Assembly (NCBI RefSeq): GCF_900177325.1
Contig: NZ_FXBL01000004.1
Span: 4,464,001 to 4,528,000 of the forward strand
Length of the DNA: 64,000 nt
From: Mesorhizobium australicum
Lineage (GTDB): Bacteria > Pseudomonadota > Alphaproteobacteria > Rhizobiales > Rhizobiaceae
Direction of reading: 5' to 3'
Position 1 is the first letter of the stretch. Every line of letters starts with the position of its first letter. Under the pieces are notes generated by a model, which ran no database searches, was not told the DNA's origin, and saw only the letters and a list, made by a program, of their open reading frames with translations. The translations under genes were made by a program, and so were the position numbers. This document shows, piece by piece, positions 1-7,529 of this stretch.

Positions 1-68
1 TTTCCAGCACCCACGGAGCGTTGCATCTTCTCGAACGGTAGCGCCGCGAATTGTCGCTTGTCATTCAT
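1..68 (-). CDS. possible 5' end of an unidentified gene, cut by the window edge
   Basis: An open frame runs leftward from an ATG at 68 to the window edge (about 22 codons, beginning MNDKRQFAALPF). It is divergent from the deaminase at 116. A GGAAT/GGAAA stretch lies just upstream of the ATG and could serve as a ribosome binding site. Too little protein is present to recognise a family, and the frame could be fortuitous. Confidence 0.28.
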   Translation of the reverse strand, partial: MNDKRQFAALPFEKMQRSVGAG

Positions 69-115
69 TTTCCGATTCCGCACCCTGCTGCGATGCACAT
101 AAGGGTAGGCATGCA

Positions 116-610
116 ATGAAGGACGACCGGACGCTCTCCGAGCACGAGTATTTCCTGCGCAAGACGTTTGAGGTGGCAGAGCGCGCGCAGATGGCGGGCA
201 ATCACCCGTTCGGCGCCATACTTGTGTCACCCGATGGCGAGGTGCTGATGGAACAGGAGAACGCCTTCCAGCCGCTGCAGGACATGACCGGCCACGCCGA
301 ACGCGTGTTGATGACGCGCGCATCACAGGCCTACCGCCCGCAGTTCCTCGCCGAATGCACGATGTACACGTCCGCCGAACCCTGCGCCATGTGCTCCGGG
401 GCCGTCTATTGGGCCGGCGTCGGCCGGGTCGTCTACGGCCTCGACGAAAGTCGGCTCAAGCAGATCACCGGCAATCACGATGAGAATCCGACACTCGACC
501 TGCCCTGCCGAACGGTATTCGAGGCGGGCCAGCGCGCCATCGAGGTGATCGGCCCGCTACTCGCCGACGAAGCCGCCAAGCAGCACGAGACGTTCTGGCA
601 GAAAAGCTAG
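116..610 (+). CDS. nucleoside deaminase (cytidine/deoxycytidylate deaminase superfamily)
   Basis: This 164-residue zinc hydrolase belongs to the CDA fold family that includes tRNA-adenosine, guanine and cytosine deaminases. The zinc site is plain: HAE at residues 60-62 supplies the His ligand and the proton-shuttling Glu, and PCAMC at 89-93 supplies the two Cys ligands. The N-terminal helix and the HPFGAILV strand (30-37) are typical of the guanine/nucleoside deaminase branch rather than TadA. It probably deaminates a free purine or pyrimidine base or nucleoside in the cytoplasm for salvage or nitrogen acquisition. It stands alone, convergent with the GST gene. The exact substrate cannot be read from the sequence. 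Confidence 0.92.
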   Translation: MKDDRTLSEHEYFLRKTFEVAERAQMAGNHPFGAILVSPDGEVLMEQENAFQPLQDMTGHAERVLMTRASQAYRPQFLAECTMYTSAEPCAMCSGAVYWAGVGRVVYGLDESRLKQITGNHDENPTLDLPCRTVFEAGQRAIEVIGPLLADEAAKQHETFWQKS

Positions 611-611
611 G

Positions 612-676
612 GCGAGCAACCACGCAGATGCTCCGGCATTCGCATAGAATGACCGGGATTTTCTAGAGTTGCTCGC
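612..676. terminator. 9-bp inverted repeat between convergent genes
   Basis: GCGAGCAAC at 612-620 is exactly complementary to GTTGCTCGC at 668-676. The repeat begins just after the deaminase stop codon and spans a 47-nt loop. It lies between two convergent genes (deaminase and GST), so a role in ending transcription is possible. The large loop and missing U tract make it weak as an intrinsic terminator. Confidence 0.3.
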
Positions 677-744
677 GTTTGGCTCTAGCCGATTGACGAG
701 AAATCGTTTGGCCGTGTCTCAGCGACCGTCCAACGGCTGTGACG

Positions 745-1347
745 TCAGGCCAGCGCCTCCAGGCAGTGCGTCCGATAAGCGGGCCGCGCGTTCAATTCCT
801 GGAAATAGCGCTCGAGGTTCGGATAGGGCAGATGTCCGGCGGCAAGCCGGAACAGGCGGCCGAGATGGATGGCGACGGGGATATCGCCGATGCTGAGCTC
901 ATCGCCGGCAAGAAAGCGGCTGTCGGCCAGCGCACCGTCGAGAATGGCGCAGGGAGCCGCTACGTCGGCGATCGCCTTGTCGAGCGCCTCCGGCGCCTTC
1001 GCTGTCATGAGCGCGATCACCTTCGGATAGAGATAGATCGTTCCCCAGTCCATCCATCGGTCCGACAACGACCGCGCAGCCGCATCGACGGGCCAGAACG
1101 TGCCGGCTCCGTAGGTCGCGCCGAGATAACGGACAATGGCATTGGACTCCCATATCCGCGCAGGTCCGTCGACCAACAAAGGGATGAGGCCGTTGGGGTT
1201 CATGCCGAGGTAGGCCGCATCCTTGTTGCCACCGAACGGACCGCCGACATCGAGGCGCCGATGCTCGACGCCGAGTTCGGCGAGGGTCCACATCACCTTG
1301 GCAACGTTGGAGGAGTTCGGACGGCCGTGAACGGTGATCATGGGCAT
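745..1347 (-). CDS. glutathione S-transferase family protein
   Basis: This 200-residue cytosolic GST has the N-terminal thioredoxin-fold domain (about 1-80) and the helical C-terminal domain (about 90-200). The glutathione site is recognisable: the Ser pair at 12-13 after the first strand, the NPNGLIP segment with its cis-proline at 56, and the Glu-Ser pair at 67-68 that contacts the gamma-glutamyl group. It would conjugate, thiolyse or isomerise a substrate using glutathione. It is the last gene of a minus-strand run that includes the MFS transporter (6-nt gap) and the upstream oligopeptide-type ABC transporter. This suggests a role in processing the imported compound. The substrate is unknown. 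Confidence 0.9.
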   Translation of the reverse strand: MPMITVHGRPNSSNVAKVMWTLAELGVEHRRLDVGGPFGGNKDAAYLGMNPNGLIPLLVDGPARIWESNAIVRYLGATYGAGTFWPVDAAARSLSDRWMDWGTIYLYPKVIALMTAKAPEALDKAIADVAAPCAILDGALADSRFLAGDELSIGDIPVAIHLGRLFRLAAGHLPYPNLERYFQELNARPAYRTHCLEALA

Positions 1348-1353
1348 GCTTTC

Positions 1354-2553
1354 TCAGGTGGATAATGAACTCTTGGCATCGAAGCGGCGGCCAATGAGGA
1401 TGACGAGCGTGGCCAGCGTGACCACGGGAAGGACGACGAGATTGACGGCGGGCCATCCGGCCGCCGACAGCAGGGCTCCCGACGACACCGATCCCACCGC
1501 CACCACACCGAACATGGAGAAGTCGTGGAGCGCCTGGACCTTCGGCCCCTCCTCGGGAGCGTGGCAGCTCGCCAGCATGGTGGTTGCGCCGAAGAAGGCA
1601 AAGTTCCATCCCACGCCGAGAAGGCACAGCGCGATCCAGAAGTTGTAGAGATCGATGCCGGAGAGCCCGCTACAGGCGCCTGCTGCCATGATCATCAGTC
1701 CCAGGATCATCACCGGTCGTTCTCCGAACGTTTTGATGAGCCTGCCCGTTACGAAGCTCGGCGCGAACATGCCGAGCACGTGCCACTGGATGCCGAGTGC
1801 TGCCTCTGACGGGGAGAAGCCGCAGATCACCATCGCCACCGGCCCGGCCGTCATCATGAAGTTCATCATCGAGTAGGAGGCGATCGAGGTAGCGAGCGCG
1901 ATACGGAATCGTGGCAGGCGGGCGATCTCGCCGAGCGGACGGCCGGTCGAGCCGTCAAGCCGCTGCACCGGCGGCAGCCGCAATGCCGACAGCACCGGAA
2001 AGGCGAACAGCGCCATCACGCCCTGCGCGATGAAGGCCCCGGCGTAAGGCACGCCGGGAAGGGCGTCGCGGAAGAGGATCGTCAATTGCGGGCCCAGCAC
2101 GGCGGCGCAGAGGCCGCCGATCAGCACCCATTGCAGCGCATTGGCGCGCTTCTCCGGCGGTGTGCCGTCCATGGCGGCGAAGCGATAGCTTTGCACCGAC
2201 GCGGCATAGAGGCCGGCGATGAACGTGCCGAGGCAGAAGACGAGAAACTGCCCGGCCCAGATACCGACCGCCGCGATCAGCCCGGCCGACATGCCGACGA
2301 GCGATCCGATCATGTAGGTCGGCCGTCGCCCGAGACGGTTCAGCAGCATGGCGAGCGGGATCGTTCCGGCGGCGACGCCGATCGTGTAGGCCGAGACCGG
2401 CACGGTGACGAGCGAGGGCGACGGCGCATAGGCCTGCCCGACGAGGCCGCCGAGCGACACGATGACGGGCGGGCTCGCCGCACCGAGCGTCTGGGCGGCA
2501 AAGAGCACGGCCATGTTGCGCGTTGCCGCGGGACTGGTGATGGTGCCTGACAT
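1354..2553 (-). CDS. MFS transporter
   Basis: This 399-residue integral inner-membrane protein has about twelve hydrophobic helices in the 6+6 arrangement of the major facilitator superfamily. The basic loop motif between helices 2 and 3 reads NRLGRRPTYMIG, which matches MFS motif A. The protein could export a toxic intermediate or take up a related compound. The gene lies in the same direction as the ABC transporter genes and 6 nt upstream of the GST gene, so all are probably co-transcribed. The direction of transport and the substrate are not determinable. Confidence 0.88.
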   Translation of the reverse strand: MSGTITSPAATRNMAVLFAAQTLGAASPPVIVSLGGLVGQAYAPSPSLVTVPVSAYTIGVAAGTIPLAMLLNRLGRRPTYMIGSLVGMSAGLIAAVGIWAGQFLVFCLGTFIAGLYAASVQSYRFAAMDGTPPEKRANALQWVLIGGLCAAVLGPQLTILFRDALPGVPYAGAFIAQGVMALFAFPVLSALRLPPVQRLDGSTGRPLGEIARLPRFRIALATSIASYSMMNFMMTAGPVAMVICGFSPSEAALGIQWHVLGMFAPSFVTGRLIKTFGERPVMILGLMIMAAGACSGLSGIDLYNFWIALCLLGVGWNFAFFGATTMLASCHAPEEGPKVQALHDFSMFGVVAVGSVSSGALLSAAGWPAVNLVVLPVVTLATLVILIGRRFDAKSSLST

Positions 2554-2561
2554 CTTCCGGT

Positions 2562-2699
2562 TCAGCTCATATGGCGCCGGTAGGCAGCGCCGACGGCCTC
2601 GCGCGCGCCAACGCGGTCCAACCCCAGCTCTTCGAACAGAATGGCGATCTTCATGCCGTTGGGCGTCGGCCGGAAGTAGAGTTCGACAGGTTCAGGCAC
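2562..2699 (-). pseudogene. truncated N-terminal fragment of a glutathione S-transferase
   Basis: A GTG at 2699 opens a 45-codon frame that starts VPEPVELYFRPTPNG and continues MKIAILFEELGL. This is a textbook opening of a GST of the YfcG/YghU type: first beta strand, glutathione-contacting loop and first helix. After the first helix the homology ends, and the frame closes at 2562 with unrelated residues. The rest of the thioredoxin fold and the whole helical domain are missing. It sits between the ABC ATPase gene and the MFS gene, where a full GST may once have been. It is read as a decayed gene, not a functional small protein. Confidence 0.7.
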
Positions 2700-2715
2700 T
2701 GAGTGAGTTTCCTTG

Positions 2716-3651
2716 TCAGGCGAAGTGGCAGGCAGCCTGATGATTGGCGGAAAGCGTCCGCAGGGCGGGGTCTTCGATCGCGCAGCGCGCCTGCGCCGCG
2801 GGGCAGCGGTTGTAGAACCGGCACCCCGTTGCGGCGGCACCGCTCGGCAGTTCGCCGGCGATGGACTCCGTCTGTCTGCGGCTGCCCGGTCGCGGCACGG
2901 GGACAGCCGCCAGGAGGGCGCGGGTATAGGGATGCGCGGGCCTGCGCCAGAGTGCCTCGCGATCGGCGACCTCGACGATCCTGCCGAGATACATGACGAT
3001 GACCCGATCGGCAAAATAGCGCACGACGGAGAGGTCGTGGCTGATGAAGAGGTAGGACAGCCCCAGTTCCATCTTCAGATCGACGAGGAGATTGAGGATC
3101 TGGCTCTGGATCGACACGTCCAGTGCCGACACGGGCTCGTCACAGATCAGCAGGTCCGGCTGAAGGATAAGGGCGCGGGCGATGCCGATGCGCTGGCGCT
3201 GGCCGCCGGAGAACTCGTGCGGAAACCGCGACAGCGCCGCCTGCGGCAGACCGACCTTGTCGATGATGGAGCTTATGCGCCTGCGGCGTTCCGCCTTGTC
3301 GGAAACGCCGTGGGTGCGCAACGGGATGTCGAGCAGCTTGCCGACGGTCTGTCGCGGATTGAGCGAGCCGAACGGATCCTGAAACACCATCTGCATGCGC
3401 CGGCGCTTGCTCATCATCGCGTTGTGGCCGAGCTTGGTGATGTCGTCGCCTTCGACGCGGATGGCGCCGGCCGATGTTTCGATCAGCCGCAGGATCGATT
3501 TGCCGAGTGTCGACTTTCCGCAACCCGACTCCCCGACAAGCCCGACCGTCTCGCCCTTTTCAAGCGAGAAGCTCACGCCGTCGAGCGCGCGGAAACTGCG
3601 CCCCTTCTGCGCGTAGGTGACTTCGAGGTTCTCGACGCTAAGCAAAGTCAT
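2716..3651 (-). CDS. oligopeptide-type ABC transporter ATP-binding protein (DppF/OppF/GsiA-like)
   Basis: This 311-residue nucleotide-binding subunit energises import. The Walker A motif GESGCGKS is at 40-47, the ABC signature FSGGQRQR at about 147-154, Walker B LLICDEP at about 167-173 and the switch His at 205. The C-terminal Cys-rich oligo/dipeptide tail (GCRFYNRCP) is present. The ATG at 3651 is chosen because homology starts there; a longer open frame upstream is out of family. The gene overlaps the end of the partner ATPase by 14 nt, showing translational coupling. It is the second ATPase of a peptide/nickel/glutathione-class importer. The substrate may be a small peptide, a glutathione conjugate or a cyclic amide. 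Confidence 0.93.
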   Translation of the reverse strand: MTLLSVENLEVTYAQKGRSFRALDGVSFSLEKGETVGLVGESGCGKSTLGKSILRLIETSAGAIRVEGDDITKLGHNAMMSKRRRMQMVFQDPFGSLNPRQTVGKLLDIPLRTHGVSDKAERRRRISSIIDKVGLPQAALSRFPHEFSGGQRQRIGIARALILQPDLLICDEPVSALDVSIQSQILNLLVDLKMELGLSYLFISHDLSVVRYFADRVIVMYLGRIVEVADREALWRRPAHPYTRALLAAVPVPRPGSRRQTESIAGELPSGAAATGCRFYNRCPAAQARCAIEDPALRTLSANHQAACHFA

Positions 3652-4636
3652 GCGCTTGCTCCTCCTGCCGCTGGGCGCGCCGGCAACTGGCCAGCCAGCC
3701 TTCCTCCAGCGCGGAGAGTTCGGGCTGCATGGTATGGCACGCCGGCAGAACGCGGCTGCAGCGCGGCGCAAAGGAGCAGCCCTTGGCGTAGGCGGCCGAG
3801 TTCACGGACCCCTTGATCTCCGTCAGGCGGTGGCTCGTGTAATGCCAGGCGCCCTCGCCATTGCTGACCGACGAATTGAGCAGGCCCATCGAGTACGGAT
3901 GCTGGGGCGCGTCGAAGAAGCGCTTGACGGGGGCAGTCTCCACCACCCGGCCGGCATACATGACGGCGACGCGATCGGCCCACTGGGCAACCACGCCAAG
4001 ATCGTGGGTGATCAGCAGAACCGCCATCGACAGCTCGCGGCGCAGCCGGTCAAGGAGGTCCATGACCTGAGCCTGGATCGTGACATCGAGCGCCGTGGTC
4101 GGCTCATCGGCGATCAAAAGGGTAGGATTGCACGCCACGGCCATCGCGATCATCACCCGCTGCCGCATGCCGCCGGAGAAATTGTGCGGATACTGGTCGT
4201 AGCGCTTGTGCGGATCGGGAATGCCGACCAGCTCGAAGAGCTCGACCACGCGGGCGCGCGTGGCCCGCGAAGACAGCTTCTGGTGGCGCCGGATGACCTC
4301 CGCCACCTGCGCTCCGACGGTCAGCACCGGGTTGAGGGAGGTCATGGGCTCCTGGAGAATGAGTGAAACGCCGTTTCCGCGGATACGGCGCAGATCGAAC
4401 GGCGACACCGTCGCAAGATCGACCCCTTCGAAGATGACCTGACCGTTCAGGATCCGGGCGGCGGGCGGCAGCAGGCGCATGATGGCGAAGGCGGTCATGG
4501 ACTTTCCGCAGCCGGATTCGCCGACCAGCGCCAGCATCTCGCCCTTGTGGATTTCAAAGGACACCCCGTGGACGGCTGGCCCGGACGGGAAGCCGATGGC
4601 GAGGTCGAGGACTTCGAGAACCGGAATGGGTTTCAT
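3638..4636 (-). CDS. oligopeptide-type ABC transporter ATP-binding protein (DppD/OppD-like)
   Basis: This 332-residue ABC ATPase has Walker A GESGCGKS at 39-46, signature FSGGMRQR, Walker B LLIADEP and the switch His in LITHDLG. The C-terminal extension contains the Cys motif GCSFAPRC typical of oligopeptide transporter ATPases. The start at 4636 overlaps the permease stop by four bases (ATGA). The longer open frame upstream is a shadow of the permease gene. The protein pairs with the ATPase encoded at 2716-3651 to form a heterodimeric motor on the inner face of the membrane. Confidence 0.93.
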   Translation of the reverse strand: MKPIPVLEVLDLAIGFPSGPAVHGVSFEIHKGEMLALVGESGCGKSMTAFAIMRLLPPAARILNGQVIFEGVDLATVSPFDLRRIRGNGVSLILQEPMTSLNPVLTVGAQVAEVIRRHQKLSSRATRARVVELFELVGIPDPHKRYDQYPHNFSGGMRQRVMIAMAVACNPTLLIADEPTTALDVTIQAQVMDLLDRLRRELSMAVLLITHDLGVVAQWADRVAVMYAGRVVETAPVKRFFDAPQHPYSMGLLNSSVSNGEGAWHYTSHRLTEIKGSVNSAAYAKGCSFAPRCSRVLPACHTMQPELSALEEGWLASCRRAQRQEEQAHDFA

Positions 4637-5547
4637 CGATTGCTCACCGAGCGGGGGTTGAGGATATCGTTGAGGCCGTCGCCAACGAGGTTCAGCGAGA
4701 GAACGGTCAGGGTGATGGCGGCGCCGGGCAGCGCCGTCACGTACCACTCCACCCGCAGGAGGGAGCGGCCATCGGCGATCATCGAGCCCCAGGACACCAG
4801 ATCCGGGTCGCCCATGCCGAGGAAGGACAGGCCGGCCTCGGTCAGGATGGCGTTGGCGGCAAGGACCGAGGTAGTGACCACTACTGGGGGCAGCGCGTTC
4901 GGCAGGATTTCGCCGAAGATGATGCGTGTCGTACTGTAGCCGAGGCTGCGCGCAGCCATGACGAAATCCGAGTTGCGCAAGGCACGGAACTGCGCGCGCA
5001 CGAGACGGGCGACGGTCGGCCACGTCGCTATGCCGATGGCGAATGCGATCATCGGCAGCGACGGTCCGGCGATCGCCACCAGCACGATCACGAGGAGAAA
5101 TGTCGGGACGGTCTGGAACAGTTCGGTGATGCGGACCAGCACATCGTCGAGCACGCCGCCGAAATATCCGCCGATCGCCCCGACGAGCACCCCGATGATC
5201 AGGCCCACCAGCGCTGCGGAGGCGCCCACCAGCAGCGACGCCCCCGCCCCGTGCACCAGGCCGCTTGCGATGTCGGTGCCCAGCGAGCCGCTGCCGAGTG
5301 GATATTCGGCATCCTGGAATGGCCAGATCAGCGGCATCGTCACCATGTCGCGCGGGTCGGCGGGATAGAGGACGTCGGCGAGGAGCGCCAATGCGACGAT
5401 GGCGATCAGGATCGCAGCGCCCACCAGAAACGGGATGTTGTGGCGCACGGCGCGCCAGGCGCGCGATCCCTGTTTCTTCGGCGCAAGAACCTCGGCAGGT
5501 GTGAGGGACGTTGCCGCGGCAGTATCGATGAACGCCTGCGTGTTCAT
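4633..5547 (-). CDS. oligopeptide-type ABC transporter permease (DppC-like)
   Basis: This 304-residue inner-membrane permease has a cytoplasmic N-terminus, a first hydrophobic helix (about 33-58), a periplasmic loop and five further helices. The EAA-type coupling region reads RSLGYSTTRIIFGEILPNALPP, and the C-terminus LVGDGLNDILNPR is a DppC hallmark. It forms the channel with the DppB-like subunit encoded 15 nt upstream. Its stop codon overlaps the start of the first ATPase. Confidence 0.93.
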   Translation of the reverse strand: MNTQAFIDTAAATSLTPAEVLAPKKQGSRAWRAVRHNIPFLVGAAILIAIVALALLADVLYPADPRDMVTMPLIWPFQDAEYPLGSGSLGTDIASGLVHGAGASLLVGASAALVGLIIGVLVGAIGGYFGGVLDDVLVRITELFQTVPTFLLVIVLVAIAGPSLPMIAFAIGIATWPTVARLVRAQFRALRNSDFVMAARSLGYSTTRIIFGEILPNALPPVVVTTSVLAANAILTEAGLSFLGMGDPDLVSWGSMIADGRSLLRVEWYVTALPGAAITLTVLSLNLVGDGLNDILNPRSVSNR

Positions 5548-5562
5548 GACCGGATGCTCCGC

Positions 5563-6546
5563 CTAACGAAGCTCGATGCGGGGATCGAGCCAGGACTGCA
5601 GAATGTCCACCACCACATTGGCGATGATCACGAGGATAGACGACAGAAGCAGGATGCCGAGCAGCACCGAGAAGTCACGGTTCACGACGCTGTCGAGCGC
5701 GAGCCGTCCCATGCCTGGCCAGCCGAAGACGGTTTCCACCACCATCGCCCCGCCGAGCATGTTGCCGAGATGCATGCCGGCCACCGTCGTCACCGGGATG
5801 AGTGCATTGCGCAGTGCATGTCGGAACTGCAGCACCACGGGATGCAGCCCCTTGGCCGCCGCTGTCCGCATAAAATCCTGCTGTTGCACTTCGAGCATGG
5901 TGGCGCGGGTGAGCCGGGCATAGACAGCGGCGTAGAAGAGCGACAGCGACAGTGCCGGCATGATCAGGTGCCGCAGGCGATCGACGAATGCATCCAACCC
6001 CGTCAGTCCCGCCCCGATACTGGCATTGCCGTTGCTCGGCAGCCAGTTCATCGTCACGGAAAACAGGACGATCGCCATGAGACCGAGCCAGAAACCGGGT
6101 ATGGCGTAGATGAGCATCAGCACCACGGAAATGACCCGATCCGGCCATTTCCCGGCGAATGCCGACATGACCCAGCCCAGCACGATGCCGATCACCAGCG
6201 CGAAGCCGAGCGCGCTCAGCACGAGCAGCAGCGTGTCCGGCAGCCGGCCGACGATGAGATCCGTCACCGGCACGCCGAGACGGGCGGACTTGCCGAGGTC
6301 GAAATGGGCAAGGTTGTTCAGATAATTCACGACCTGCTCGAACAGGCCGAGGTTGAGGCCGAGGCGCTCGCGGATCGCCGCCATCGATTCCTCGGTGGCC
6401 GAGCCGGACTCCATTGCGATCGTGTCGGCAACGTCGCCCGGCAGCATCTTGAGCAGCAGGAAGTTCAGGACAACGATGCCGAAGATCGTCGGCAGCGCCT
6501 GCAACGCGGTCTTCCCAAAGATCTTGGCGATGCGGGCATTGGCCAT
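5563..6546 (-). CDS. oligopeptide-type ABC transporter permease (DppB-like)
   Basis: This 327-residue inner-membrane permease has the DppB N-terminal signature (a helix followed by LLKMLPGDVADTIA) and six predicted membrane helices. The coupling loop reads RTAAAKGLHPVVLQFRHALRNALIP, and the end has the DILQSWLDPRIELR signature. It is the first transporter gene of the minus-strand run, 60 nt after the kappa-GST-like gene. It lacks a linked solute-binding gene on its own strand; the binding protein at 12227 is the obvious partner. Confidence 0.93.
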   Translation of the reverse strand: MANARIAKIFGKTALQALPTIFGIVVLNFLLLKMLPGDVADTIAMESGSATEESMAAIRERLGLNLGLFEQVVNYLNNLAHFDLGKSARLGVPVTDLIVGRLPDTLLLVLSALGFALVIGIVLGWVMSAFAGKWPDRVISVVLMLIYAIPGFWLGLMAIVLFSVTMNWLPSNGNASIGAGLTGLDAFVDRLRHLIMPALSLSLFYAAVYARLTRATMLEVQQQDFMRTAAAKGLHPVVLQFRHALRNALIPVTTVAGMHLGNMLGGAMVVETVFGWPGMGRLALDSVVNRDFSVLLGILLLSSILVIIANVVVDILQSWLDPRIELR

Positions 6547-6606
6547 ATCGGCTGCCTCCGGCTCAAAGGATGAAGGCGGGCCGGCAGCGGCACGCCAGCA
6601 TGTCGT

Positions 6607-7239
6607 TCACTCTGCGGCCCCGAGCGGAAGAGGCGTCATCTCGCCGGTCAGGTGCATCTTCAGGAAGGGCAGGCTATCCTGTCCCCAGTAGGGCTCGCCC
6701 TCGTAGACATAGGTCGGGCTGCCGAAGATGCCGTTCGCCTTGGCGCGGGCGAGATTCCCCTGCCATTTGGCCTGGACGTCAGCGTCCTGCTCGCGCGCCA
6801 GCAGCGCGGCACCGTCGAAGCCTGCATCGTCGGCGATGCGCCCGCGCACTTCGGGAAGCCCGATGTCGTCGACATGCCCCCACCAGCGCTCCTGCATGGC
6901 TGAGACGAGCTCGATCCAGTCCAGCCCGTCGAGCTGCGCGGCAATGATCATGAAGGATGCGGGCACCCAATCCGTCGTCGGACGCCCCTCGCCACCTCGC
7001 CCGTCGATGAGGACGGTTTTGTCGAGATAGCGTGCCCAGCGCGCCAGATCCCTTTTCCAGTAAGCCCTGCGCGGCTCCGGGCGGCTCTTCGATGGGATGG
7101 CGCCGTTCGCCTCGATGATGGTGATCAGATACGGCTCGATCCTGAGGCCGTGCTCGGCGGCGAGGGCCCTGAAACGGTCGAGGCCGATATAGGCCCAGGG
7201 CGAACTGATCGAGAAATAATAGTCGACGGTCTTGGGCAT
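6607..7239 (-). CDS. 2-hydroxychromene-2-carboxylate isomerase / kappa-class GST-like DsbA-family protein
   Basis: This 210-residue thioredoxin-fold protein carries the DsbA helical insertion. The N-terminal active site reads FSISSPWAYIG (9-19): the Cys pair of DsbA is replaced by Ser-Ser-Pro, as in HCCA isomerase and kappa-class GST. Known members use glutathione as cofactor for isomerisation in aromatic degradation. The start at 7239 has GGAG 8 nt upstream; a longer frame from 7278 lacks family similarity. It is the first gene of the minus-strand operon, and with the GST at 745 it suggests glutathione-dependent chemistry. Confidence 0.87.
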   Translation of the reverse strand: MPKTVDYYFSISSPWAYIGLDRFRALAAEHGLRIEPYLITIIEANGAIPSKSRPEPRRAYWKRDLARWARYLDKTVLIDGRGGEGRPTTDWVPASFMIIAAQLDGLDWIELVSAMQERWWGHVDDIGLPEVRGRIADDAGFDGAALLAREQDADVQAKWQGNLARAKANGIFGSPTYVYEGEPYWGQDSLPFLKMHLTGEMTPLPLGAAE

Positions 7240-7529
7240 GCGAGCACTCCGCGTTGACTCATAATTGAATGAGTTCATCTATGTGTCAACGCATTTTGAC
7301 GACCATCCTCGCCATAAGGGAAATTTGACCCACCACTTCCTGCAAAATGGGAATCTGCACATCAAATAGGCCGCATCAAAGCGCATATTTTTGCATTGTG
7401 GGCAATCCTTGGGCAATCGACATATTTGGCTACAAAACGATCTCTTTTCTGTTGCAATAAATGAAGATATTCATAATTCTATCTACAAGGCCGGTTAGCC
7501 GGTCTCCAGGGTGATACCGAGGAGTCGAT
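7240..7529. promoter_or_regulatory. AT-rich divergent promoter region with repeats
   Basis: These 290 bases separate the divergent kappa-GST-like gene and hyuA and are clearly more AT-rich than the flanking genes. They hold an inverted repeat ACTCAT-N6-ATGAGT at 7257-7274, close to the minus-strand start. They also hold two copies of TGGGCAATC at 7399-7407 and 7410-7418, 11 bp apart (one helical turn). An ATGAA-N4-TTCAT repeat lies near 7462-7475. These are candidate operators, possibly for the TetR regulator encoded at 11374. No -35/-10 pair could be fixed with confidence. Confidence 0.55.

Noticed and set aside
5251..6573. 440-codon plus-strand frame opposite the permease genes
   Set aside because: It is a His/Gln/Arg-rich shadow of two membrane protein genes.
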